A stretch of 64,000 bases of DNA from an uncultured Oceanospirillales bacterium (GTDB lineage Bacteria; Pseudomonadota; Gammaproteobacteria; Xanthomonadales; SZUA-36). Shown in pieces: positions 1 to 7,685 of the stretch (position 1 is the first letter of the stretch; the number at the start of each line of letters is the position of its first letter). The DNA is taken from the NCBI GenBank assembly GCA_913055655.1, contig CAJXKA010000002.1:186001-250000 (forward strand), given 5' to 3'. The translations under genes and the position numbers were made by a program. The notes beneath the pieces are model-generated. The model was not told the origin of the DNA and searched no databases. It saw nothing but the letters and a program-made list of their open reading frames with translations.

Positions 1-318
1 GGCAACCCGGCGCTGGACCGTGGGGCGACGGCGCGCGAGCCCGGCGAGTGGCTGGACGCCGGTGCCGCCTGGCGCCTGGAGGCCTATGCCCGGGCGCGAC
101 GCGCCGACCGTGAAGCCACGGTAGCATTGACCGATGGTCTTGTCGGGCTGTTCTCCAGCCGCCTGGGCCCGGTTCGGGCGCTGCGGTCCGCGGGGTTGCT
201 GGCCCACGCCATGGCGCCGCCGTTGCGCCGCCGCCTGGTGTCGGCCGCGATGGGCTATCGCGCGCCGGTGCCGGCCCTGGCGCTGGGCCAGCGGCTTGAA
301 CCGGTGAGGGCGACATGA
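1..318 (+). CDS. ubiH: 2-octaprenyl-6-methoxyphenol hydroxylase, 3' end only
   Basis: The last 105 codons of a flavin-dependent aromatic hydroxylase of the UbiH/COQ6 family; the 5' part lies outside the window. The frame is open from base 1. The tail contains the family's C-terminal helix pattern: YARARRADREATVALTDGL, then VGLFSSRLGPVRALRSAGL, and an LRRRLVSAAMG-type ending. Such enzymes are FAD monooxygenases that hydroxylate the ubiquinone ring. The stop TGA overlaps the ATG of the next gene (ATGA), and the next gene is a second member of the same family, a common pairing in gammaproteobacteria. Assignment as UbiH rather than another paralogue rests on this tail and on position only. Confidence 0.75.
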   Translation, partial: GNPALDRGATAREPGEWLDAGAAWRLEAYARARRADREATVALTDGLVGLFSSRLGPVRALRSAGLLAHAMAPPLRRRLVSAAMGYRAPVPALALGQRLEPVRAT

Positions 319-1526
319 ACGACATCGTCGTCGTCGGCGGCGGCATGGTCGGCGCGGCCACCGCGAGCCTGTTGTCACAGTCGGGATGGCCCGTAAGCCT
401 TGTCGACCCGGGTACGCCGCCAACGGCACCGGGAGGCGAAATTGATCTCCGGGTATCCGCCGTGTCACCGGGTTCCGCCGCCATCCTGGGCGCCGCCGGC
501 GCGGCGGCCGCGTTGTCGGGCAAGCGGGCCTGTGACTATGCACGCATGGTGGTGGAGGACCGCCATGGCGATGCGCGAATCGAGTTCGAGGCACCGGCGT
601 TCGGCCTGGCGCGACTGGGAACGATCGTCGAGAACGAGGCCGTGCGCGCGGCGCTCTGGAGCGCTGCCGAGGACCATGGCGTCCGGATCGTCAGCGACCG
701 CGTCACCGCGATGAATCGCATCGGGGATGCTATTGAGCTTGAACTGGCCGGTGGCGATTCGCGCCGTGCCGGGCTGGTGGTGGCCAGCGACGGTGCCGGT
801 TCGGCCATCCGGGCTGCGCTGGGCGTGGTGGCATCCACGTGGACCTATAACCAGGCCGCCGTCGTCTGCGTGGTGCGCTGTGAACACGCGAACCCCGGCA
901 CGGCCTGGCAACGGTTTCTGGACACCGGTCCGCTGGCGTTCCTGCCGCTGGCCGACGGCACGTCCTCCATTGTCTGGACGTTGCCCCGGGACCTGGCCGA
1001 GGATTGTCTTGCCCTCGATGACGAGGCATTCGCCGCCCGGCTCGACGATGCCGCCGGCGGCTGGCTGGGCGGCGTCGTGACCACCGGTCCGCGCGCGTCT
1101 TTCCCATTGTCGATGCAGCTCAGTGACCGGCTGGTGGGTCCTCGCACCGTGTTGCTGGGCGATGCCGCCCACACGGTCCATCCGCTGGCGGGGCAGGGCG
1201 TCAACCTGGGCCTCGCGGACGCCGCCGCGCTGGTCGAATCGCTGTTACAGGCGAGGGCCGCCGGCCGTGCGCCGGGCGATCCGGACGTGCTGCCCCGTTG
1301 GGAGCGCTGGCGCCGGTCCGAAAGCGAGTTGATGGCCCGCGGCATTCATGGCCTGGGTGCGCTGTTCACGCCGGAATGGCTGGGCCCGCTTCGCCGGATC
1401 GGCCTGGGCATTGCCGGTCGCAGCTGGCTGGCGCGCGAGGCATTCGTCGTGCGCGCCGCGGGTCTTGGCCCCGATGCGCCGCGACTGGCCCGGGGCGAAA
1501 CCTTGAAATCCCTGCTCGCGGCCTGA
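315..1526 (+). CDS. UbiH/UbiF/VisC-family FAD-dependent ubiquinone hydroxylase
   Basis: A 403-residue flavin monooxygenase. The N-terminus is a dinucleotide-binding fold (VVVGGGMVGAATASLL, residues 5-20). The second FAD motif, VLLGDAAHTVHPLAGQGVNL, lies near residues 278-297 and carries the GD and HP signatures of ubiquinone hydroxylases. The family hydroxylates ring positions of the prenylated ubiquinone precursor. The ATG overlaps the stop of the preceding ubiH by 4 nt, so the two are probably translated together. It is most like UbiI/VisC or UbiF, but I cannot tell which ring position it modifies, so no symbol is given. Confidence 0.85.
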   Translation: MNDIVVVGGGMVGAATASLLSQSGWPVSLVDPGTPPTAPGGEIDLRVSAVSPGSAAILGAAGAAAALSGKRACDYARMVVEDRHGDARIEFEAPAFGLARLGTIVENEAVRAALWSAAEDHGVRIVSDRVTAMNRIGDAIELELAGGDSRRAGLVVASDGAGSAIRAALGVVASTWTYNQAAVVCVVRCEHANPGTAWQRFLDTGPLAFLPLADGTSSIVWTLPRDLAEDCLALDDEAFAARLDDAAGGWLGGVVTTGPRASFPLSMQLSDRLVGPRTVLLGDAAHTVHPLAGQGVNLGLADAAALVESLLQARAAGRAPGDPDVLPRWERWRRSESELMARGIHGLGALFTPEWLGPLRRIGLGIAGRSWLAREAFVVRAAGLGPDAPRLARGETLKSLLAA

Positions 1527-1531
1527 AATCC

Positions 1532-1540
1532 TGCTATAAC
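1532..1540 (+). promoter_or_regulatory. Extended -10 promoter for cysteine synthase gene
   Basis: TGCTATAAC is an extended -10 element (TGn followed by TATAAC). It lies in the 73-bp gap between the preceding hydroxylase stop and the cysK start, about 60 bp upstream of the ATG. I see no good -35 at 16-18 bp, which an extended -10 can do without. A Shine-Dalgarno GGGGAG sits just before the cysK ATG. Confidence 0.45.
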
Positions 1541-1599
1541 ACGTTAATGCGCTACAGGCGCCCGAACGTCACTTACACACTGGATTTACGGGGAGTCAA

Positions 1600-2538
1600 A
1601 TGATTTACGACAGCATCCTGGGAACCATCGGCCGTACGCCGGTGGTCAAGATCAACAAGCTGGCACCGGAAGGCATCGACATGTTCGTCAAGATCGAGGC
1701 CTTCAATCCGCTGTCCTCGGTCAAGGATCGCCTGGCCGTCGCCATTATCGAGGACGCCGAGCGTCGCGGCACGCTGAAGCCGGGCCAGACGGTCGTCGAG
1801 GCGACCTCGGGCAACACCGGTATCGCCCTGGCCATGGTCTGTGCGGCCAAGGGTTACCCCTTCGTGTCGGTCATGGCCGAGTCGTTCTCGGTCGAGCGGC
1901 GCAAGCTGATGAAATTCCTGGGCGCGAAACTCATCCTGACGCCGGCGGCCGAGCGTGGCACCGGCATGGTCCGCAAGGCGGCGGAGCTTGCCGAGGAACA
2001 CGGCTGGTTCCTGGCCCGCCAGTTCGAGAACGAGGCCAATCCCGAGTATCACCGCAACACCACGGGCCCCGAGGTATTGCGTGATTTCGCCGGCCGGTCA
2101 CTGGACTACTTCGTCAGCGGTTACGGTACCGGCGGCACCATCACCGGCGCCGGCCAGGTCATCAAGGCGGCCCGGCCCGACGTGAAAATCGTCATCACCG
2201 AGCCCGCCGGCGCCGCGCTGCTGGGCGGCAAGGAATGGGCGCCCCACAAGATCCAGGGCTGGACCCCGGACTTCATCCCGGAAGTGCTGGACCGCGACAT
2301 CGCCGACATGAATATCCCCGTGTCCGACGAAGAGGCCATCGAGACCTCGCGCGCGCTGGCGAAGAAGGAAGGCATATTCTGCGGCATTTCCAGCGGCGCG
2401 ACGTTTGCGGCCGCGCTGAAGACGGCGGCCCAGGCCGAGGCCGGCAGTGCCATCCTGGCGATGCTGCCCGATACCGGTGAGCGCTACCTGTCGACGCCGC
2501 TGTTCGAAGGCATCACCGAGGAATCAGACACCGTCTGA
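1600..2538 (+). CDS. cysK: Cysteine synthase A (O-acetylserine sulfhydrylase)
   Basis: A 312-residue PLP enzyme that makes L-cysteine from O-acetylserine and sulfide. Visible family motifs are NPLSSVKDRLA (the lysine binds PLP), TSGNTGIALA (substrate loop), the glycine-rich GTGGTITGAG phosphate loop and GISSGA near residue 265. Length and motif order are normal for CysK/CysM. A clear GGGGAG ribosome-binding site precedes the ATG. The gene converges on oxyR, with a shared hairpin between them. CysM is the main alternative; the overall pattern favours CysK. Confidence 0.9.
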   Translation: MIYDSILGTIGRTPVVKINKLAPEGIDMFVKIEAFNPLSSVKDRLAVAIIEDAERRGTLKPGQTVVEATSGNTGIALAMVCAAKGYPFVSVMAESFSVERRKLMKFLGAKLILTPAAERGTGMVRKAAELAEEHGWFLARQFENEANPEYHRNTTGPEVLRDFAGRSLDYFVSGYGTGGTITGAGQVIKAARPDVKIVITEPAGAALLGGKEWAPHKIQGWTPDFIPEVLDRDIADMNIPVSDEEAIETSRALAKKEGIFCGISSGATFAAALKTAAQAEAGSAILAMLPDTGERYLSTPLFEGITEESDTV

Positions 2539-2554
2539 CCCGGGTCCGGCCCGA

Positions 2555-2580
2555 CCTCGCGGCCGGTTCAGGCCGCGAGG
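2555..2580. terminator. Bidirectional hairpin between cysK and oxyR
   Basis: A perfect 10-bp GC-rich stem (CCTCGCGGCC pairing with GGCCGCGAGG) around a 6-nt loop lies between two convergent genes. The right arm is inside the 3' end of oxyR, whose stop is in the loop. There is no T-run on either side, so it is a hairpin candidate rather than a textbook intrinsic terminator. Confidence 0.5.
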
Positions 2581-3470
2581 AGTTCGTCCGGCAGGTGGCG
2601 AAAGCAATCCGCCAGGTTCCGGATCAGTTCACCCAGCGGCGAAGTCTTGCGCCACACCAGGGCAATGGTGCGACGCGGCGCCGGGTCCTTGAACGAGCGC
2701 AAGGCGATGCCCGTGGTGCTCGCGATCGGCGGCCGAACCGCCATGACCGGCAGTAGGGTGACACCGACATCCGCGGCCACCATCTGTCGCAGCGTTTCCA
2801 TGCTGGTGGCGTGAAAATCCACGCGTTCGCGCGCATTCGCCATCGAACACACCTCCAGCGCCTGGTCGCGCAGGCAATGGCCGTCTTCCAGCAGTAACAA
2901 CTCGGTACCGTCGAGATCATGAACGTCGATGGTCTGCCTGGCGGCCAGGGGGTGGTTTTCCGGCAGCGCCATCACGAACGGTTCTTCGAACAGCACTTCT
3001 TTCTCCAGCCCGTCATCGTCGACCGGCAAGGCCACCAGGCCTGCATCCAGTTCGCCGTCGTCGATCATGCGCAGGAGATCGGCGGTTTTTTCCTCGGCCA
3101 GTTCCAGTTTCAGCTTTGGAAAACGCGCCCGGATCCCCGGTACAACGTGTGGCAGCAGGTAGGGCGCGAGTGTCGGGAACAGGCCCAGCCGCAACGTGCC
3201 GGTCTCCGGGTCACGACTGCGCCGGGCGGCCGCGTGAATCTGTTCAACGTCGCGCAACACATGCTTCGCACGGGCAACAACTTCCTTGCCCACCGGCGTG
3301 AGCTGGACGTTGCGCGGCGCGCGCTCGACCAGCTGAACGCCCAGCTCATCTTCCAGCTTGCGAATCTGGGTGCTCAGTGTCGGCTGGCTGACGTAACAGG
3401 CATCCGCCGCGCGGCTGAAGTGCTGCAGTTCCGCGAGTTTGATCAGGTACTGAAGGGCTCGGAGGTTCAT
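2568..3470 (-). CDS. oxyR: Hydrogen peroxide-sensing LysR-type regulator OxyR
   Basis: A 300-residue LysR-family activator. The N-terminal winged helix-turn-helix (residues 1-60) has the usual FSRAADACYVSQPTLSTQI pattern. The regulatory domain contains LEDGHCLRDQALEVC, with cysteines at positions 199 and 208. These are the same numbers as the redox-active disulfide pair of Escherichia coli OxyR, and they separate it from generic LysR proteins. It should switch on peroxide-defence genes when oxidised. The divergent gene upstream encodes a START-like protein, not a classic OxyR target. The 55 bp upstream of its start are very AT-rich. Confidence 0.93.
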   Translation of the reverse strand: MNLRALQYLIKLAELQHFSRAADACYVSQPTLSTQIRKLEDELGVQLVERAPRNVQLTPVGKEVVARAKHVLRDVEQIHAAARRSRDPETGTLRLGLFPTLAPYLLPHVVPGIRARFPKLKLELAEEKTADLLRMIDDGELDAGLVALPVDDDGLEKEVLFEEPFVMALPENHPLAARQTIDVHDLDGTELLLLEDGHCLRDQALEVCSMANARERVDFHATSMETLRQMVAADVGVTLLPVMAVRPPIASTTGIALRSFKDPAPRRTIALVWRKTSPLGELIRNLADCFRHLPDELLAA

Positions 3471-3524
3471 TCGATTATTAAACTATATTGACATTTATTA
3501 ATCAATAAACAATTTCTATTAATT
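3471..3524. promoter_or_regulatory. AT-rich upstream region of oxyR
   Basis: About 54 bp of very AT-rich DNA in an otherwise GC-rich chromosome, directly upstream of the oxyR start on the minus strand. It contains the imperfect palindrome ATTGA-N10-TCAAT at 3487-3506 and, on the minus strand, a TATAGT hexamer usable as a -10. This is where an oxyR promoter and autoregulatory site would be expected. I cannot assign a defined OxyR box. Confidence 0.4.
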
Positions 3525-3673
3525 GGGTGAGCAGTAAGCAGTAAGCAGTGAAAAGCTCGTTCTGGAGGGCCCGTGGACACACCAGGCCCCGTAGGCCTTG
3601 CAAATCCAACCTTGATCCTGCCCCCTCCCTGCTTACTGCTTACTGCTTACTGCTTACTGCTTACCGCTCACCC
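3525..3673. repeat. Inverted-repeat element with heptamer GCTTACT arms, GGGTGAG ends
   Basis: The left arm (3525-3550) begins GGGTGAG and continues with AGCAGTA-type heptamers. The right arm (3648-3673) is its reverse complement with one mismatch and one wobble and ends CTCACCC. Further heptamer copies extend the right side to about 3630, giving four GCTTACT units and one GCTTACC. About 80 nt of unrelated sequence sits between. It fills the spacer between oxyR and the divergent START-like gene, and the next gene's TATAAT starts 2 bp after its right end. Two other spacers in the window hold elements with the same terminal heptamer. Confidence 0.8.
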
Positions 3674-3674
3674 C

Positions 3675-3680
3675 TATAAT
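3675..3680 (+). promoter_or_regulatory. TATAAT -10 element, possible leaderless start
   Basis: A perfect TATAAT just outside the repeat element. The ATG of the downstream gene is at 3687, 6 nt after the hexamer, so a normal start site would give a leaderless or near-leaderless mRNA. TTACTG copies within the heptamer array are the only -35-like hexamers at a usable distance. Confidence 0.45.
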
Positions 3681-3686
3681 CCAGAC

Positions 3687-4292
3687 ATGCACCTGATCGT
3701 CCTCATCATGCTGGCGTCGTGGGCCACGGAACCGGTGGTCGAAATGCCGTCAGGCGAGGTGCGCCAGCGATTGCTGGCGGGCGAGGTCATCGTGGAAACC
3801 CTGCGCGAGTATTCACGGGGTGGCGCGGCGCGGGTGCAGGCGTGGTTCGCTGGTGATGTCGAGAGCGCCTGGCGGATACTGCAGGATTGCGAGGCGAACC
3901 TTTCGTTCGTGCCCGGGCTCGAGGAATGCGAGGTGCTGGCGTCGACGCCGGGCTCGGCGCAATCGCGGCATGTCCTGAAACGGGCGTGGTACATGCCACG
4001 CCGCACCTATGAATTCGAAACCGCGAGGGTGGCGCCCGAATGGCTTCGAATTCGGTTGACCGGGGGCGACCTGGATGCGCTGGAAGGATTCTGGCGCTTC
4101 GATCCGCTGGCGGGCGGCGGGTTCGTCGTGACGCACGAGATCCATGTCCAGCCGGGGTTGCCAATGCCGCGCTGGTGGGTGCGACGTGTGCTGGAGCGCG
4201 ACCTGCCGGACATGGTTGCCTGCCTGCGTGCGCAATCGGGGTCGTCGCCGGTGGACGTGAAAGCCGAAGACGAGGCGCGTTGCCCCACCTGA
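3687..4292 (+). CDS. START/SRPBCC-like protein with signal peptide
   Basis: A 201-residue protein. The ATG at 3687 is chosen because the reading frame before it is the translated heptamer repeat. Residues 1-12 are hydrophobic (MHLIVLIMLASW) and look like a short export signal. The body has the pattern of START-like polyketide-cyclase/lipid-binding proteins: a strand-rich stretch with VESAWRILQDCEANLSFVPGLEECEVL, then VLKRAWYMPRRTYEF, and the closing helix MPRWWVRRVLERDLPDMVACLRAQ. Members bind lipids or other hydrophobic ligands; the ligand here is unknown. It lies upstream of trpS on the same strand, with no link to it in function. Confidence 0.6.
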   Translation: MHLIVLIMLASWATEPVVEMPSGEVRQRLLAGEVIVETLREYSRGGAARVQAWFAGDVESAWRILQDCEANLSFVPGLEECEVLASTPGSAQSRHVLKRAWYMPRRTYEFETARVAPEWLRIRLTGGDLDALEGFWRFDPLAGGGFVVTHEIHVQPGLPMPRWWVRRVLERDLPDMVACLRAQSGSSPVDVKAEDEARCPT

Positions 4293-4339
4293 CGTGGCGG
4301 TGGGAAGCCCAAACCCCCGCAATGAAGGGGCGATTCCCG

Positions 4340-4345
4340 TAAAAT
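4340..4345 (+). promoter_or_regulatory. Probable -10 element for trpS
   Basis: TAAAAT about 40 bp before the trpS ATG in the 92-bp gap. There is no convincing -35, so support is modest. Confidence 0.3.
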
Positions 4346-4384
4346 GGCGGTTTCGACAACGTCACGGCCAACGGGCCCCGAAGC

Positions 4385-5392
4385 ATGACTCAAACCACCG
4401 TCCTGACCGGTATCACCACCACCGGCACGCCCCACCTGGGTAACTATGTCGGCGCCATCAAGCCGGCCATCCGCGCCAGCCGCGATGCGCAGACCGCGTC
4501 GTTTTTCTTCCTGGCCGATTACCATGCGCTGATCAAGTGCGAGGATCCGGAACGGGTGCGGCAGTCGACCCTGGAGATCGCCGCCACGTGGCTGGCGCTG
4601 GGGCTGGATCCGGACGCGGTCACGTTTTACCGCCAGTCGGATGTGCCGGAAATCACCGAACTGACCTGGATCCTGACCTGCTCGACGGCCAAGGGCCTGA
4701 TGAATCGCGCGCACGCATACAAGGCGGCGGTGCAGGACAATGTCGATGCCGGCGAAGACCCGGATCACGCCATCACCATGGGCCTGTTCAGCTACCCGGT
4801 GCTGATGGCCGCGGACATCCTGATGTTCAACGCCCACAAGGTGCCAGTCGGCCGCGACCAGGTCCAGCACCTGGAAATGGCCCGCGATATCGCCGCCCGG
4901 TTCAACCACCGTTACGGTGAACTGTTCGTACTGCCGGAGGCGGTCGTCGAGGAACATGTCGCCACGCTGCCCGGCCATGACGGCCGCAAGATGTCAAAGA
5001 GCTACAACAACACGATTCCGTTGTGGCTGCCCGAGAAAAAGCTGCGCAAGTCGATCATGAAAATCGTCACCAATTCGCTGGAGCCGGGTGAGCCGAAAGA
5101 CCCCGGTGAAGGCGCGCTGTTCCCCATTTTTGCCGCGTTCGCCAGCGCGGACCAGCGCGATGAGATGCGCCGGGCCTTCGCCGACGGCATTGCCTGGGGG
5201 CAGGCCAAGCAGCAGGTTTTCGAGCTGATCAATGACGAACTTTCAGACGCTCGTGAACGTTACGAGGCCTTGGTCGCCGACCCGGGCGCCGTCGAGGCTG
5301 AGCTGAAGAAAGGGGCGGAAAAGGCCCGCGCCAGCGCCGGCGCCCTGCTGGACAAGGTGCGCGCCGCCGTTGGGATCCGCTCGCTGGGCTGA
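4385..5392 (+). CDS. trpS: Tryptophanyl-tRNA synthetase
   Basis: A 335-residue class I aminoacyl-tRNA synthetase that charges tRNA-Trp. The HIGH-type motif appears as TPHLGNY (residues 14-20) and the KMSKS loop is exact at residues 202-206. [18 protein letters not shown] is the typical TrpRS segment between them. Length is standard for the compact bacterial form. The following trhO starts 3 nt after the stop, so the two probably share a transcript. Confidence 0.95.
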   Translation: MTQTTVLTGITTTGTPHLGNYVGAIKPAIRASRDAQTASFFFLADYHALIKCEDPERVRQSTLEIAATWLALGLDPDAVTFYRQSDVPEITELTWILTCSTAKGLMNRAHAYKAAVQDNVDAGEDPDHAITMGLFSYPVLMAADILMFNAHKVPVGRDQVQHLEMARDIAARFNHRYGELFVLPEAVVEEHVATLPGHDGRKMSKSYNNTIPLWLPEKKLRKSIMKIVTNSLEPGEPKDPGEGALFPIFAAFASADQRDEMRRAFADGIAWGQAKQQVFELINDELSDARERYEALVADPGAVEAELKKGAEKARASAGALLDKVRAAVGIRSLG

Positions 5393-5394
5393 AG

Positions 5395-6324
5395 GTGAGC
5401 GCTCCCGTGGAACATGACGGCGTGCTGGTGGCGGCGTTCTACCGTTTCGCGCCGCTGGACGACTATCGCGACATGCGCGAACCCCTGCAGCAATCCTGTG
5501 GGGACCTCGGCCTGCTGGGGACGATCCTGCTGGCCAGCGAGGGTATCAACGGCACCGTCGCCGGCCCCGACCGCTCGGTCCACCGCCTGCTGGAACGCCT
5601 GCGTGCCGATGCCCGCCTGGCCGACCTGCAGGCCAAGTTCTCCCGCGCTGCCGAGCAGCCTTTCTATCGCATGAAAGTGCGCCTGAAAAAGGAAATCGTC
5701 AGCCTGGGCGTGCCCGGCATCGACCCGCGAAGCGAAGTGGGCGAGTACGTCGCGCCGGAAGACTGGAACGACCTGATTTCGCGCGAGGATGTCCGCGTCA
5801 TCGACACGCGGAACGACTACGAGGTACACCTGGGCAGTTTTGAGGGCGCGGAGGACCCGGCCACGCGCTCGTTTCGCGATTTCCCGGCCTGGGCAAAAGA
5901 ACACCTGGACCCGGCGAAGGACCGCAATGTCGCCATGTTCTGCACCGGTGGCATCCGCTGTGAGAAGTCCACGGCCCTGCTGAAACAGATGGGGTTCGAA
6001 AACGTCTACCACCTCGACGGCGGCATCCTGAACTACCTGGAGAAGGTCGACCCGGAAGACAGCCTCTGGCGCGGCGACTGTTTCGTCTTCGACAACCGTG
6101 TGACCGTCGATCATGAACTGCGCCAGGGTGACCTGGAGGTCTGCCCGGCCTGCCGGATGCCGGTGACCGCCGAGGACCGCGAATCACCGAAGTTCGAACT
6201 GCACGTCTCCTGCCCGAAGTGTTTCGACCGGCTGACGCCGGAGCGGCGCGAGGGCCTGCTGGAACGGGCGCGACAGATTGAACTGGCCGCCGAGCGGGGT
6301 GAGAAACACCTGGGCAGTCGCTGA
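5395..6324 (+). CDS. trhO: tRNA uridine 5-hydroxylation protein, rhodanese family
   Basis: A 309-residue member of the TrhO/YceA family, which hydroxylates uridine 34 in a subset of tRNAs using oxygen. The N-terminal acylphosphatase-like half contains LLASEGINGTVAG. The C-terminal rhodanese domain has the active-site loop MFCTGGIRCEKS, with the catalytic cysteine at residue 183. Two cysteine pairs near the end (VCPACR and VSCPKC) form the family's zinc-ribbon-like tail. The GTG start lies 3 nt after the trpS stop. Both neighbours being tRNA-related fits a translation operon. Confidence 0.88.
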   Translation: MSAPVEHDGVLVAAFYRFAPLDDYRDMREPLQQSCGDLGLLGTILLASEGINGTVAGPDRSVHRLLERLRADARLADLQAKFSRAAEQPFYRMKVRLKKEIVSLGVPGIDPRSEVGEYVAPEDWNDLISREDVRVIDTRNDYEVHLGSFEGAEDPATRSFRDFPAWAKEHLDPAKDRNVAMFCTGGIRCEKSTALLKQMGFENVYHLDGGILNYLEKVDPEDSLWRGDCFVFDNRVTVDHELRQGDLEVCPACRMPVTAEDRESPKFELHVSCPKCFDRLTPERREGLLERARQIELAAERGEKHLGSR

Positions 6325-6382
6325 CCCGGCCATGATGCCGGGCCATTGCGGTGGCGCATCCGCGGACGGCTTATTACCATGT

Positions 6383-6402
6383 AGGCCTTCCACGAAAGGC
6401 CT
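6383..6402 (+). other. Short perfect hairpin upstream of the MscS gene
   Basis: AGGCCTT and AAGGCCT form a perfect 7-bp stem around a 6-nt loop, 10 nt before the TTG start of the channel gene. It could terminate trhO or affect initiation. A second GC hairpin (CCCGGC/GCCGGG, 6325-6342) follows the trhO stop. Neither has a T-run. Confidence 0.3.
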
Positions 6403-6411
6403 GACAGTCCA

Positions 6412-7650
6412 TTGCAGAACCCGATCCCGGGTATAAACAACCCGAATTCGAACGAAAAGAACACCGAAACCGCGACCGGCGACGGCCAGCAGGCGTCTGC
6501 CGGCAAAGACGAAGAAGCGCCGATCGAGACCATCGACACGGTCCTGTTCGAATGGCTGCCCGAAAGCATCAGCGGCCCGATGGAGGCGATGGCCGACTAC
6601 CCATTGCTGCTGATCCTTCTGGCGGTGACGGCAGGCTACCTGGTCGGCAAACTGGCCCAGTTGCTCCTGGGGGTTGTCGGCAACCGGCTGACCAGTCGCA
6701 CCCGGACGGATCTTGACGACCGCCTGCTGCAGGTGCTGCGGCGGCCGGTCCTGACCATTCCCGTGATCCTCTCCTTGCTGCTGGTCACGGCGTTGTCGCC
6801 GTTGCCTTCCTTGTTGCACCGGTTCACGGTGGGCGTGCTCGCCACCGTGCTGTTGTTCTCGCTGCTTCGCGCGGCCCTGGCGGGCTCACACGCGGTGCTG
6901 GAGGTGCTGGCACGTCGGCAGGACAGCGCGGAGATTATCCAGGCACGCACCATCCCGATGTTCGAAATCAGCATGAAGGTGATCCTGGTGGCGATCGCCG
7001 GGTACGCCTTCCTGCTGATCTGGGGAATCGATCCCACCGCCTGGCTGGCCTCGGCGGGCGTCATTGGTATCGCGGTGGGTTTCGCCGCCCGCGATACGCT
7101 GGCGAACCTGTTTTCGGGCATTTTCATCGTCGCCGATGCGCCCTACAAGATCGGCGATTACATCGTGCTCGACACCGGTGAGCGCGGTGAAGTGACGCAC
7201 CTGGGCCTGCGCTCGACGCGCCTGCTGACCCGCGACGACATCGAGGTCACCATTCCCAACGCCATTATCGCCAACGCCAAGATCACCAACGAGAGCGGTG
7301 GCCCCTGGGAGAAGCACCGCATCCGGGTGCCGGTGGGCGTGGCCTACGGCAGCGACCTGGACCAGGTGGTGGACATCCTGGAAAGTGTGGCGGCGGACCA
7401 CGCGGACGTGCTCGATGAGCCCTCGCCGCGCGTCCGGATGCGCGCGTTCGGCCCCAGTTCACTGGACTTCGAGTTGCTGGGCTGGGTCGAGCGACCGGTG
7501 TTGCGCGGCAAGGTGCTGCACGAGCTGTTCATGGCCGTGTACCGCCGCTTCAACGAGGAAGGCGTGAAGATTCCGTTCCCGCAGCGCGATGTGCACATTC
7601 GGCGTGAACTGCCGGATATTGTCGATGACGGTGGGGACACCGACGACTAG
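6412..7650 (+). CDS. MscS-family mechanosensitive channel
   Basis: A 412-residue inner-membrane protein. Residues 1-50 are acidic and hydrophilic. Hydrophobic spans follow at about 63-80, 108-130, 135-150 and 188-205. The pore helix and beta domain have the MscS signature GIAVGFAARDTLANLFSGIFIVADAPYKIGDYI. The C-terminal alpha/beta cytoplasmic domain ends near PFPQRDVHIRRELP. Such channels release solutes on hypo-osmotic shock. The start is a TTG; an ATG about 55 codons in would remove only the acidic segment, so the N-terminus is uncertain. It converges on proS. Confidence 0.85.
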   Translation: MQNPIPGINNPNSNEKNTETATGDGQQASAGKDEEAPIETIDTVLFEWLPESISGPMEAMADYPLLLILLAVTAGYLVGKLAQLLLGVVGNRLTSRTRTDLDDRLLQVLRRPVLTIPVILSLLLVTALSPLPSLLHRFTVGVLATVLLFSLLRAALAGSHAVLEVLARRQDSAEIIQARTIPMFEISMKVILVAIAGYAFLLIWGIDPTAWLASAGVIGIAVGFAARDTLANLFSGIFIVADAPYKIGDYIVLDTGERGEVTHLGLRSTRLLTRDDIEVTIPNAIIANAKITNESGGPWEKHRIRVPVGVAYGSDLDQVVDILESVAADHADVLDEPSPRVRMRAFGPSSLDFELLGWVERPVLRGKVLHELFMAVYRRFNEEGVKIPFPQRDVHIRRELPDIVDDGGDTDD

Positions 7651-7685
7651 CCGGCGCCCCGTGACCGGGTTGACTTACGGGCCGC

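Noticed and set aside
3525..3673. CRISPR-like array from the heptamer repeats
   Set aside because: Units are 7 bp with no spacers and the two sides are inverted, so it is a palindromic repeat element.
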